Positions 24,936-32,627 of a stretch of 41,698 nucleotides of DNA are shown here, piece after piece (positions within the stretch are counted from its first letter, which is position 1; each line of letters begins with the position of its first letter). Source of the stretch: Eubacteriales bacterium (lineage in GTDB: Bacteria > Bacillota > Clostridia > Oscillospirales > Oscillospiraceae); the NCBI GenBank assembly GCA_030539285.1, contig JAUNSH010000022.1, forward strand, positions 1 to 41,698, read 5' to 3'. Below the pieces are notes generated by a model. That model saw only the letters and a list, made by a program, of their open reading frames with translations. It did not search any database and was not told where the DNA came from. The translations under genes were made by a program, and so were the position numbers.

Positions 24936-25345
24936 TATCCGCTTTTTAGAAGATTGAAAGTTTTGAAAATACAGGCAAAATGTTAACACGATTTTAGTGG
25001 ATTTCATAGATATTTTTCCGCTTCGCACAGATATTTCCCAGGGCATCCGCCGGTCGGGGCAGATTTGGACGGGAAAATAGCAGCGCCCTTTTTGATTTCG
25101 GAGGAAATCTGAAAAAGGGCGCTGATTTTATATAGAGTTTTTAAAAAGTTATCATTAGGAAACCAGCCGGGGTTTTGTGGCGTGAAGCCATAAGAATCCC
25201 GGCTTTTTTCATTTTCAAAAAGGGCGCTGGCTTCCAGCCCCCTGATTTGCAGCCGTTCTCCTGTAACAAGGAGGACGGTTTTTTTCGTTTCCAGAGCTTA
25301 TTACCCGCGCCTGAAAAGGGGCGCCGGAGAATATGGAGGTTAAAA
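24936..25345. other. Non-coding stretch at the left side of an accessory element
   Basis: About 410 bases with no supported gene. 24936-25080 is AT-rich without recognisable features. The second half contains three successive hairpins each followed by T-rich sequence (listed separately) and a 13-base direct repeat AAAAAGGGCGCTG at 25112-25124 and 25217-25229. It precedes the Cys-rich protein and DUF4314 genes and may be the leader region of that element. Confidence 0.5.
25081..25286 (+). terminator. Three stacked terminator-like hairpins
   Basis: First, CAGCGCCCTTTTT..AAAAAGGGCGCTG (25081-25124) is followed by ATTTTAT. Second, AGCCGGG..CCCGGCT (25165-25204) is followed by TTTTT. Third, CCGTTCTCC..GGAGGACGG (25253-25278) is followed by seven or more T. 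Three in 200 bases would strongly insulate the genes downstream from the tRNA side. Confidence 0.65.
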
Positions 25346-25570
25346 GTGAAGAATCCGAATCAAACGAGTTCCAAGCCTATGAGAACCGTCCCGGAATACC
25401 GTGACCATACCGGCCCTCCCGGGTTTGCGGAGAAACCCGTCTGCACGGCATCCCCGCTGTGCGAGGGGTGCCCTTTTCCCGGCCACGGCTTTCTGTGTCA
25501 GGGAGGGGACGGGGAGTGTATGCGCACGCGATTGATGAAATTATCCGTGAAGGAGGAAGAAAGCAAATGA
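25346..25570 (+). CDS. Small Cys-rich protein of an integrative element
   Basis: This 74-residue protein is not assigned to a named family. It starts at a GTG (25346) with GGAGGT five bases upstream and reads VKNPNQTSSKPMRTVPEYRD. The middle has five cysteines in CTASPLCEGCPF..FLC..EC, suggesting a metal site. It ends in a charged tail and overlaps the next gene by four bases (ATGA). Small proteins of this kind are usual next to DUF4314 and serine recombinase genes in Clostridia integrative elements, which is the basis for the context call. The open frame extends upstream over the terminators but is not supported there. Confidence 0.55.
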   Translation: MKNPNQTSSKPMRTVPEYRDHTGPPGFAEKPVCTASPLCEGCPFPGHGFLCQGGDGECMRTRLMKLSVKEEESK

Positions 25571-25848
25571 ATATGCCGTTTCCCAGCTGCGAGCAGGTGG
25601 AGTCGATCCGAAAGAATTACCCACCCGGCACACGGATTGTGCAGAACAGCATGAATGACCCATACTCCCCGGTAGAATCCAGGGCCAAGGGCACTGTCCG
25701 ATATGTGGACGATGCGGGCCAGCTCGGCGTTGCCTGGGACAATGGGCGCAGCCTGTCGCTGGTTCCCTGCGTGGACTGCTATCGCAAGCTGACCCAGCAG
25801 GGGATCGCCCAGGAGCAGGGGATGAAGATGGAGGAGATGAAGCTGTGA
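25567..25848 (+). CDS. DUF4314 domain protein
   Basis: This 93-residue protein has the DUF4314 pattern: an N-terminal FPSCEQVESIRKNYPPGTRI, then a small beta-barrel-like core SRAKGTVRYVDDAGQLGVAW followed by DNGRSLSLVP. DUF4314 proteins are carried on conjugative and integrative elements of Firmicutes, and their role is unknown. The start ATG at 25567 overlaps the stop of the preceding gene; the longer upstream frame is a shadow of that gene. The DUF4314 core ends near residue 75 and the rest is a Met/Glu-rich tail. Confidence 0.8.
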   Translation: MNMPFPSCEQVESIRKNYPPGTRIVQNSMNDPYSPVESRAKGTVRYVDDAGQLGVAWDNGRSLSLVPCVDCYRKLTQQGIAQEQGMKMEEMKL

Positions 25849-26015
25849 GTATACGGGTGATCTCAACGGAGCAGCTCCGCCATATGGGAGATCAGGAAGG
25901 TCTCATCCTCCAGGAATACAGGCAGTCATACGTTCAATCAAGTTTCAGAAGGGAGCCGCCCTGCTGTACCTTAATGATACGGCAGGGCGGCTTTGCGAAT
26001 AGGAGAAGCCTATGA
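25845..26015 (+). pseudogene. Degenerate small ORF of the integrative element
   Basis: It starts at a GTG (25845) overlapping the DUF4314 stop. The first 24 residues read like the start of a conserved element gene (STEQLRHMGDQEGLILQ), but after that the frame runs straight through a GC-rich hairpin (GCCGCCCTGC..GCAGGGCGGC, about 25954-25993) and ends after 56 codons. I infer that the body of the gene has been deleted and replaced by a terminator-like sequence. It overlaps the next small ORF by four bases. Confidence 0.4.
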
Positions 26016-26155
26016 ATGCCAATGTGAATTACTACGGTGTGATCATCCCGCTGCGCCAGTTGGTGGCGGCGGGGCACTGTACGAAAAAGGAAGCAGGCAG
26101 AATCGCCGCCCGGATCGCGAAAAAGACCGGAGCGGATCTGATTCTTTCTATATAA
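26012..26155 (+). CDS. 47-residue ORF upstream of the serine recombinase
   Basis: This small basic protein reads MNANVNYYGVIIPLRQLVAA and continues with a CTKKEAGRIAARIAKK helix. A ribosome site AGGAG lies nine bases before the ATG. Comparable short ORFs with an NYYG start and a TKKEA helix are common directly before large serine recombinases in Clostridia elements, so it is probably real and part of the same element. The role is unknown. Confidence 0.55.
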   Translation: MNANVNYYGVIIPLRQLVAAGHCTKKEAGRIAARIAKKTGADLILSI

Positions 26156-26225
26156 AATTATCGAATTTGCACTAGCTACTCCGAAAAAGGTGTGGTAATG
26201 TGTGTTGCTAATAGGGGGTGAAGTA

Positions 26226-26540
26226 ATGGCAACGGCAAGGGACAACCTGGCGAGAAAGCAGATTTTTATACCAGCCACCGTGCCGGAGGAGGAAATCGTC
26301 CTGCGGGTCGCGACCTACTGCCGTGTCAGCTCTGATTCAGAGGATCAGCTGAACAGCTTTGCTGCCCAGAATACCCACTACAACAGCCTGATTAAATCCC
26401 ATGACAGGTGGGAATTGGTGGACATTTACGCGGATGAGGGTATTACGGGCACCTCCGCCAAAAAACGCCCGGACTTTCAGAGAATGCTGGAAGACTGCCG
26501 GAAACAATTGTGTATTGTGTTTATATTTTGTATCATATAG
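26226..26540 (+). pseudogene. Truncated large serine recombinase (N-terminal catalytic domain only)
   Basis: The first ~95 codons encode the N-terminal resolvase domain with the catalytic serine in RVATYCRVSSDSEDQL and the conserved DIYADEGITGTSAKKRPDF block. Similarity stops at MLEDCRK; the frame then reads QLCIVFIFCII and ends. A complete enzyme of this type has 450-550 residues with a zinc ribbon and coiled coil, so about 80 percent is missing and it cannot integrate or excise DNA. The ATG at 26226 follows GGGGGTG. The break, near 26503, coincides with the upstream region of the sugar ABC operon, marking a deletion junction. Confidence 0.8.
26508..26536 (+). promoter_or_regulatory. Candidate promoter of the sugar ABC operon
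   Basis: TTGTGT (26508-26513), a 17-base spacer and TATCAT (26531-26536) lie at the junction with the truncated recombinase, 55 bases before the binding-protein start. Confidence 0.5.
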
Positions 26541-26590
26541 ACACTGACATGAGTGAAATGTCACAATAATTCTTCAAAGGAGAGAACACT

Positions 26591-27933
26591 ATGAAAAAGA
26601 TCATCGCTTTCCTGCTCGTCACCTGTATGTGTCTGGGCATGGCTGCCTGCGGCGGCAGCGCTGCTCCTGCCGCTCCCGCTGCCACTGAGGCTGTGCAAAA
26701 AGCACCCGAAGGAACCACGGCTGCGGCCCCCGCTCAGAGTGTCACCCTGAACGTTGTCACCTCCTACGGCGGCGACGACGGCAACCGCAAGAACTTCGAG
26801 AATGCTGTGGCTGCCTATGAGGCATCCACCGGCAACAAGGTCAACGACGGCTCCGCCACCTCTAACGAGGAGTGGAAGGCCAAGGTTCTGACGGACTTTG
26901 AGACCGGCTCCGAGCCGGATGTCCTGTTCTTCTTCACCAACGCCGACAGCGAACCTATTGTGGACGCTGGCAAGGTAGTTTCCATTGAGGAGATCCGCTC
27001 CGTTTATCCCGACTACGCCTCCAATATGAAGGATTTCATGATGGCAATCGCTGCCGACGGCAAGCACTATGCGGTGCCCTCCGCCGGCTTCTGGGAGAAT
27101 ATGTTTGTCAACAAGGCGGTGCTGGATGCCTGCGGCGTGGCAGTCCCCGGCCCCGATTATACCTGGGATCAGTTCCTGACTGCCAGACTATCAAGGACAG
27201 CGGCTATACCCCCATCGCCTGCTCCCTGTTTGAGGTTCCCCACTACTGGTTTGAGTTTGCTGTTATGAACAACGGCTCTCTGGAGAACCAGCTGGAGGTG
27301 CCCATGCTGGATGCAAACGGCAAACTGGTAGACGACGCTGTATCCCAGAAGTGGATCGCCGCTCTGGAAGATATCAAGTCTCTGTATGAAGCCGGGTACT
27401 TCCCCGACAACACCCTGACCGCAACCGATGCGGAGACCGTGGCCCTGTTCGGCGAAGGCGAAGCGGCCTTCCTGATCGACGGCTCCTGGAAGTGCGGCTA
27501 CTTCGCTGAAAACCATGCCGGTAATCTGGAAGACTATGTGGTCTGCTGTGTCCCTGGTAAGGGCAACCGTCCTGCTACCGATGCCATCGGCGGTATCTCC
27601 ATGGGCTATTTCATCACCCGCAAAGCCTGGGAGGATCCTGCCAAGCAGGCTGCCGCTGTGGAATTCGTGTTCCAGCTCACCGGTGATGAGACGCTGAGCA
27701 CCTTCGTTACCACCGAGGTCACCGCCCTGAAGAACGGTGCGTCTCCCAGCGGTCTGAATGCCATTCAGCAGTCTGCTGCTGAGTGCAACGCCAACATTAC
27801 CGGCGTTGTGGGCGCTGTTCAGGACACCATCACCGCCGAAGCAAAGGGTGACCTGTTTGCCAACGTGCAGAAGGTCGTGGCCGGTCAGATGACCGCTGCC
27901 GAGGCTGTGGAATCCGCTATGAAACTCAACTGA
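26591..27933 (+). pseudogene. Sugar ABC transporter substrate-binding lipoprotein, frameshifted
   Basis: Two frames together make a normal extracellular solute-binding protein of about 447 residues (SBP_bac_1 type). The signal peptide MKKIIAFLLVTCMCLGMAAC has its lipobox Cys at residue 20. The first frame runs to about 27180 (YTWDQFLT) and the second continues at 27181 (CQTIKDSGYTPIACSLFEVP), so one base is missing near 27180. After the break the protein is intact to its end at 27933. A short product ending at 27268 would be non-functional. It could also be a sequencing error. The following genes encode matching permeases, and no ATPase gene is present, as is usual for MsmK-sharing systems. 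Confidence 0.8.
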
Positions 27934-27955
27934 TTGTACATCTTTTTCCTCCGGG

Positions 27956-27980
27956 GGGCTGCTGCCATAAGCAGCAGCCC
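27956..27980 (+). terminator. Intercistronic hairpin after the binding-protein gene
   Basis: A perfect ten-base-pair stem GGGCTGCTGC / GCAGCAGCCC with loop CATAA is followed by TTTCC. Such hairpins behind binding-protein genes commonly reduce permease expression. Confidence 0.7.
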
Positions 27981-28012
27981 TTTCCATACTCCAATAAAAG
28001 GATGGTGCGGCC

Positions 28013-28939
28013 ATGAGCTCCATGATCTACAAGAAAAAAACGCCGCTGCTGCTGTTCCTGATACCGGCTTTTGCGTTCCTGATCGTCTATCTGTATTATC
28101 CCTTCCTGTAAAACATTCTGAATACTTTCCTGAATATTGGCGGCTTGGGCCGTGCCGCGGAGGGTGTCAATGACCCGTGGTACGAAAACTATCGACGCTT
28201 AGTCACAGACCCGGATCTGCGCACCGCTCTGAAAAACACGGTGCTGCTGACGGTGTGCACGGTGGTATTTCAGGTGGGCATTGCCCTGATCCTGGCCCTG
28301 CTGGTGGACTCCATCCGGGTAGGTGCCAAAGTGTTCCGCACCGTCTACTTTTTCCCCATCGTTATTTCCGCAACGGCGCTGGGCCTCATGTTTAATCTGA
28401 TGTTCCTGTATAAGGGCGGCATGGTCAACCAGCTCCTGCTGAATATGGGACTGTTGGAATCGTAGATCAAGGCCAGCGGAAAAGTGATCGTTCAGTGGCT
28501 GGACTGGAAGGATGAGAACCACTTCCTGTTTACTATGTTCCTGCCGGTGATTTGGCAGTATGTGGGCTTCTATTTCGTCATCCTCATTACGGGACTGAAT
28601 AACATCCCCGATGACCTGTTTGAAGCGGCGGCGCTGGACGGCGCTTCCGGGCTGAAAAAAGTCCGCTATATCACCCTGCCCATGCTGCGTAATGTACTGT
28701 GTACCTGTCTGGTGCTGGCGATTAACGGCGCACTGAAGGTCTTTGACCTGCCCTGGGTCATGTTTGGCGCGGGAATGCCCCAGAACCAGGGCTGGCTCAC
28801 AGGAACCTATATGTACGATCAGACCTTCAACAAAATGAACGTAGACTACGGCAGCACAATTGCCGTTCTCATCGTGGTGCTGGGCGTAGTGCTGTCCAAT
28901 GCGGCAAACCGGGTGTTCAAAACCACGGAAGATTATTGA
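28013..28939 (+). pseudogene. Sugar ABC permease (MalF/UgpA-like) with two in-frame stops
   Basis: A single 309-codon frame encodes a complete permease of about 308 residues, interrupted by TAA at 28109-28111 (after LYYPFL) and TAG at 28463-28465 (after MGLLES). The frame continues unbroken on both sides, with hydrophobic helices throughout and the ATPase-contact EAA loop FEAAALDGASGLKKVRYITL. The first stop stands where Gln (CAA) is plausible and the second where CAG is plausible, consistent with two C-to-T transitions. Other genes here end normally with TAA and TAG, so recoding is unlikely. The start is at 28013 behind AAAGGATG. Confidence 0.8.
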
Positions 28940-28950
28940 GGAGGACAGAT

Positions 28951-29670
28951 ATGGTTGAAAAGAAACGATCCCACGGCAGAGTACTGACCTATCTGGTACT
29001 GGGCCTGTGGGCTCTGAAGACGGTCTACCCCTTTCTCTGGGTGATCCTTAATTCCTTCCGGCAGAAGGGCATGATGTTCCCGGTGTTTTCCACCATCATC
29101 CCGGTGTTTCGGATGCAGGTGGTCATGGGCATTGCGGAAAAAGGCAACCGCTGGCTGAGTCTGCTGGCAACGATCCTGCCTCAGATTGCCGGAAACCTTT
29201 GCTTTGCCATTATCATCCTCACCGGCTTTATCCAGTCGGTACCTATTGAACTGGAGGAAAGCGCCTACTTAGACGGCTGTAATGTCTTCCATATCTTCTT
29301 CCGGATCATTGTCCCCGCGGCAAAGTCCTCCTTTGCTACTGTGGCGATTTTCGCCTTCCTGTGGAGCTACAATGATCTGTTTACCCAGTCTTTCTTCCTG
29401 CGTTATCCCCAGGAACGGGCCATTACCGGCCTGCTCAACGAGATCAGCTCCCAGGCTGGTGTCAACTATGGCTTGATGGCGGCATCGGTGGTGCTGGTGG
29501 TGGTTCCTGTGCTGATCGTCAATGTGTGTCTGCAAATGTCTACCGCCATGTTCTCCAAACGGGAAAAACGCAGATCATCTATGAGCCGGGCAGGGAAGAG
29601 GTCTGTCAGGCATGTCCGCACCGCTTTGACTGCCAGGAGGAAATCGAGATTTCCATGCCTGTGCGGATGA
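28951..29670 (+). pseudogene. Sugar ABC permease (MalG-like), internally deleted and C-terminally fused
   Basis: The frame starts at an ATG (28951) with GAGGAGG upstream and reads MVEKKRSHGRVLTYLVLGLW, a normal first helix. At about 29070 the sequence jumps from NSFRQKGM directly to MFPVFSTIIPVFRM; from family knowledge about 70-80 residues (extracytoplasmic loop and the next helices) are missing, in frame. The EAA loop LEESAYLDGCNVFHIFFRII is intact. At about 29538 (VNVCLQ) similarity ends and the frame reads an unrelated tail to 29670, because the sequence has joined the sigma-54 activator gene in another frame. It is unlikely to work. Confidence 0.75.
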
Positions 29671-31157
29671 GCGACGAAGTGATTGGGATTATCGGTTTGG
29701 TGGGAACCTCCCGGGAACAGAAAAATCGGATTCTGGAGAGCGAGAAGCTGTACATGGATTTTCTGGGGCAGATTGCGGAATTCATATCTGCCAAGGCTCA
29801 GGAATATGTCTCACAGGAAAGCAGAGCTGCCATGCTGGGAGCGTTAAACTGCACCATGGATTATATTACACAGGGCGTGATGATTCTGGGCAGAGACGGA
29901 ACGGTGACTGCGGCCAACGAAACGGCCAGGCAACAGCTGAAAATTCCTCAGCCGGAAGGCCTGCAGGTGCAGATCCAGGCAACCGGTGACCATCTGAATA
30001 ACAACAATGAATATACCCTGAACATTGGAGAACGACGCTATACGGTGATGGGGCAGCTCCACAGTCTTCCCCAGACGACCAAACGCTATGCGGAGGTGCT
30101 GCTGTTCCAGAGCAGCAAGAGCGTTCAGAAACTCCTGTACGAAATGACTTCCACAGTTCAGACCATGAGCTGTCGGAATATCATTGGGGACAGCCCCCAA
30201 ACTCGACAACTGAGACAGGACATTCAGAAGGTGGCCCAGAGTACCTCCACAGTGCTGATCACGGGAGAAAGCGGAACCGGAAAGGAAATGGTAGCGACTG
30301 CCATTTGGAATGCCAGTGACCGGAAAGACCGAAAATTTGTGGCGCTCAACTGCGCGGCAATTCCCGAGGCGCTTTTGGAGTCGGAGCTGTTTGGCTATGT
30401 GAAGGGGGCGTTTACAGGCGCAGACCCGAACGGACGAATCGGAAAGTTTGAACTGGCCAATAAAGGCGTGATATTTCTGGATGAGATCGGAGATATGCCC
30501 CTTTATCTTCAGGCAAAGCTGCTTCGCGTGCTTCAGGAACGAAAAATCGTGCGGATCGGCTCCAATCAGCTGATTCCCATAGACGTTCGTGTTTTGGCGG
30601 CAACCAATAAGGACTTGAAGGAAATGATTCGGGAAAAGAAATTCCGGGAAGATCTGTACTATCGTCTGAACGTGATCCCGCTAGAAATCGCGCCGCTTCG
30701 GGAGCGCAGAGAGGATATCGAGGAACTGACGCTGCACTTTGCCAGGCGGTACGCCCAGCTGTTCAAGAAGGATTTTTGGAAAATTACCGATGATGTCATG
30801 GAGCGGCTGAAAAGTTATGAATGGAAGGGAAATGTCCGGGAGCTGGAAAATGTAACAGAGTTTATGGTGAACATGATGGGACCTAATGGAATTCTGGACG
30901 ACAGCACCCTGCCCAGAGAGCTGCGATGCATCCAATCGGTGGGTCAGAAGCCACAGATCCAGCAGCATGAGACCTCTGTCGTGCAGGAGGAAGCCATCCT
31001 CCCGCTGAAGGAACTGGAGCAACGGGAGATTCGGCGTGCATTGATAAAGCATGGGACAACCACCCAAGGGAAAAAGGCAGCGGCGAGGGAACTGGGGATC
31101 GGCCTTGCCACACTCTACAGGAAGCTGGATGAAATCGAAAAGGGATTATCAAATTGA
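29526..31157 (+). CDS. Sigma-54-dependent transcriptional activator, N-terminally truncated
   Basis: This is a 543-residue bacterial enhancer-binding protein as read. An N-terminal sensory part (about 1-110) has the Cys motif VCQACPHRFDC; a PAS-like segment covers about 110-200. The AAA+ domain follows with Walker A GESGTGKE near 247, the sigma-54 contact motif GAFTGA at 294-299 and Walker B VIFLDEIGDM. A Fis-type helix-turn-helix ends the protein (KKAAARELGIGLATLYRKL). Homologues as remembered carry roughly 50-60 more residues before YRHVLQTGKTQIIYEPG; here that part is replaced by the end of a permease gene. The GTG at 29526 lacks a clear ribosome site. It is positioned like E. coli ygeV relative to ygeX-ygeY and should control dpaL. 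An N-terminal truncation might leave it inactive or constitutive. Confidence 0.82.
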   Translation: MSANVYRHVLQTGKTQIIYEPGREEVCQACPHRFDCQEEIEISMPVRMSDEVIGIIGLVGTSREQKNRILESEKLYMDFLGQIAEFISAKAQEYVSQESRAAMLGALNCTMDYITQGVMILGRDGTVTAANETARQQLKIPQPEGLQVQIQATGDHLNNNNEYTLNIGERRYTVMGQLHSLPQTTKRYAEVLLFQSSKSVQKLLYEMTSTVQTMSCRNIIGDSPQTRQLRQDIQKVAQSTSTVLITGESGTGKEMVATAIWNASDRKDRKFVALNCAAIPEALLESELFGYVKGAFTGADPNGRIGKFELANKGVIFLDEIGDMPLYLQAKLLRVLQERKIVRIGSNQLIPIDVRVLAATNKDLKEMIREKKFREDLYYRLNVIPLEIAPLRERREDIEELTLHFARRYAQLFKKDFWKITDDVMERLKSYEWKGNVRELENVTEFMVNMMGPNGILDDSTLPRELRCIQSVGQKPQIQQHETSVVQEEAILPLKELEQREIRRALIKHGTTTQGKKAAARELGIGLATLYRKLDEIEKGLSN

Positions 31158-31202
31158 GAACAATTTCTCAATGCAAGAAATCTCATAACGAGAAATATTC
31201 TC
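31153..31202. promoter_or_regulatory. Candidate activator-binding sites (enhancers)
   Basis: ATTGAGAA-N4-TTCTCAAT (31153-31172, eight-base perfect arms) and GAGAA-N3-TTCTC (31190-31202) share the half-site TTCTC. The centres are about 33 bases apart, close to three helical turns. They lie about 130-180 bases upstream of the -24 element, the usual enhancer distance. The first overlaps the stop codon of the activator gene. Confidence 0.65.
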
Positions 31203-31218
31203 AAAATAAGAATTAACA

Positions 31219-31265
31219 GGCGGCACAGATGCGGGATCTACCGAATTGTGCCGTCCATTTTTTGT
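31219..31265 (+). terminator. Terminator of the activator gene
   Basis: The stem CGGCACA (31221-31227) / TGTGCCG (31247-31253) is followed by TCCATTTTTTG. It separates the activator from the sigma-54 promoter. Confidence 0.75.
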
Positions 31266-31330
31266 TCACCTTTTCCAAATTAGAATTGAAATAATTGTGC
31301 AAAAAGTAAAACAATTGGAATAAAGAAAAA

Positions 31331-31347
31331 TGGGAACGAATCTTGCA
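31331..31347 (+). promoter_or_regulatory. Sigma-54 (-24/-12) promoter of the dpaL operon
   Basis: TGGGAACGAATCTTGCA has GG at 31333-31334 and GC at 31345-31346 with exactly ten bases between them, the invariant spacing of sigma-54 promoters, and TTGCA at the -12 side. Transcription would begin about 12 bases after the GC, leaving a leader of about 30 bases before the ATG at 31390. Confidence 0.8.
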
Positions 31348-31389
31348 CTTTAATAGGGCAGAAACAAAAACAGGAAAGGACAATGACTT

Positions 31390-32589
31390 ATGAAAGATGA
31401 ATTCAAACTGGTAACCCGGCAGCATACCGGGCAGGGCTGTGATCTTCAATTTCTGAGCGAAGAAGAAGCCCGTAAGATACGCAGGTTCCATGAAAGCTTT
31501 CCCATGTACAAGCCTACGCCTCTGGCACACCTGCCGGAAACGGCAAAATGCCTTGGACTGAAGGATGTATATGTCAAGGATGAGTCCTACCGCTTCGGCC
31601 TGAACGCTTTTAAGGTGCTGGGCGGCAGCTTCGCCATTGGCAGCTATCTGGCGCAGAAACTGGGAAAGGATATCAGCCGAGTGGGCTATCCCGAGCTGGT
31701 TTCCCCCGAAACCAAGGAAAAGCTGGGGGATGTTACCTTCGTTACCGCAACCGATGGAAACCACGGCAGAGGCGTTGCCTGGACTGCCAATCAGTTCAAA
31801 TTAAAATCTGTGGTGTATATGCCTAAGGGCAGCGCTGCGGAACGTCTCAACAACATCCGGGCGGAAGGTGCTGAGGCAAGCATCACTGATTTGAACTATG
31901 ACGAAGCGGTTCGTCTGGCAAACAGTCAGGCGGAAACCAAGGGCTGGGTCATGGTGCAGGATACCGCTTGGGAGGGCTACGAAGATATCCCAACTTGGAT
32001 CATGCAGGGCTACGGCACCATGGGCCTGGAGGCTTACGAGCAAATTCCAGAAAAGCCCACCCACATTTTCCTGCAGGCGGGGGTAGGCTCCATGGCCGGT
32101 GCCATTACCGGACTGTTCTCTTCCATTTACGGAGAAGACCGTCCCATCATCACCATTGTGGAGCCAAACAAGGCCGACTGCCTGTTCCGCACGGCACAGG
32201 CCAACGATGGCAAACGTCACTTTGTCACCGGTGATATGGATACCATCATGGCAGGTCTTGCCTGCGGCGAACCCTGCAGCATCGGCTGGAACATTCTGGC
32301 GGACTATGCAGACCACTTCATTTCCTGCCCGGATTACGTTGCCGCAAAGGGTATGCGTATTCTCGGCAATCCCGCAGGACACGATGAACGGGTGGTTTCC
32401 GGCGAAAGCGGCGCGGCATCCTTTGGATGCGTGGCGGAGATTATGACAAATCCGGAGCTGGCACATATCAAGGAAACTCTGGGTCTGAACGAAACCTCCC
32501 GGGTGCTGTTCTTCAGCACCGAGGGAGATACCGACCGGGAGAATTACAAGTCCATCGTCTGGGACGGCAAGTATCCCAGCACCCGCTGA
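31390..32589 (+). CDS. dpaL: Diaminopropionate ammonia-lyase
   Basis: This 399-residue fold-type II PLP enzyme (YgeX family) cleaves 2,3-diaminopropionate to pyruvate and two ammonia; it accepts both stereoisomers and also D-serine weakly in characterised homologues. The PLP lysine is K75 in GLNAFKVLGGS, matching the E. coli enzyme. The glycine-rich phosphate loop is QAGVGSMAGAITG and VTATDGNHGRGVAW is the asparagine-loop block. The ATG at 31390 follows AGGAAAGGA. It is the first gene of a five-gene operon behind the -24/-12 promoter; the same dpaL-ygeY order occurs in E. coli next to the sigma-54 regulator ygeV. Confidence 0.93.
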   Translation: MKDEFKLVTRQHTGQGCDLQFLSEEEARKIRRFHESFPMYKPTPLAHLPETAKCLGLKDVYVKDESYRFGLNAFKVLGGSFAIGSYLAQKLGKDISRVGYPELVSPETKEKLGDVTFVTATDGNHGRGVAWTANQFKLKSVVYMPKGSAAERLNNIRAEGAEASITDLNYDEAVRLANSQAETKGWVMVQDTAWEGYEDIPTWIMQGYGTMGLEAYEQIPEKPTHIFLQAGVGSMAGAITGLFSSIYGEDRPIITIVEPNKADCLFRTAQANDGKRHFVTGDMDTIMAGLACGEPCSIGWNILADYADHFISCPDYVAAKGMRILGNPAGHDERVVSGESGAASFGCVAEIMTNPELAHIKETLGLNETSRVLFFSTEGDTDRENYKSIVWDGKYPSTR

Positions 32590-32627
32590 ATGTAAAAAAG
32601 AAAAATTGAAATACAGGAGGAAAAACC

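Noticed and set aside
28109-28465. Recoding of TAA/TAG as glutamine to explain the interrupted permease
   Set aside because: Genes elsewhere in the window end normally with TAG (comM, the radical SAM gene) and TAA, and decay of neighbouring genes explains the stops better.
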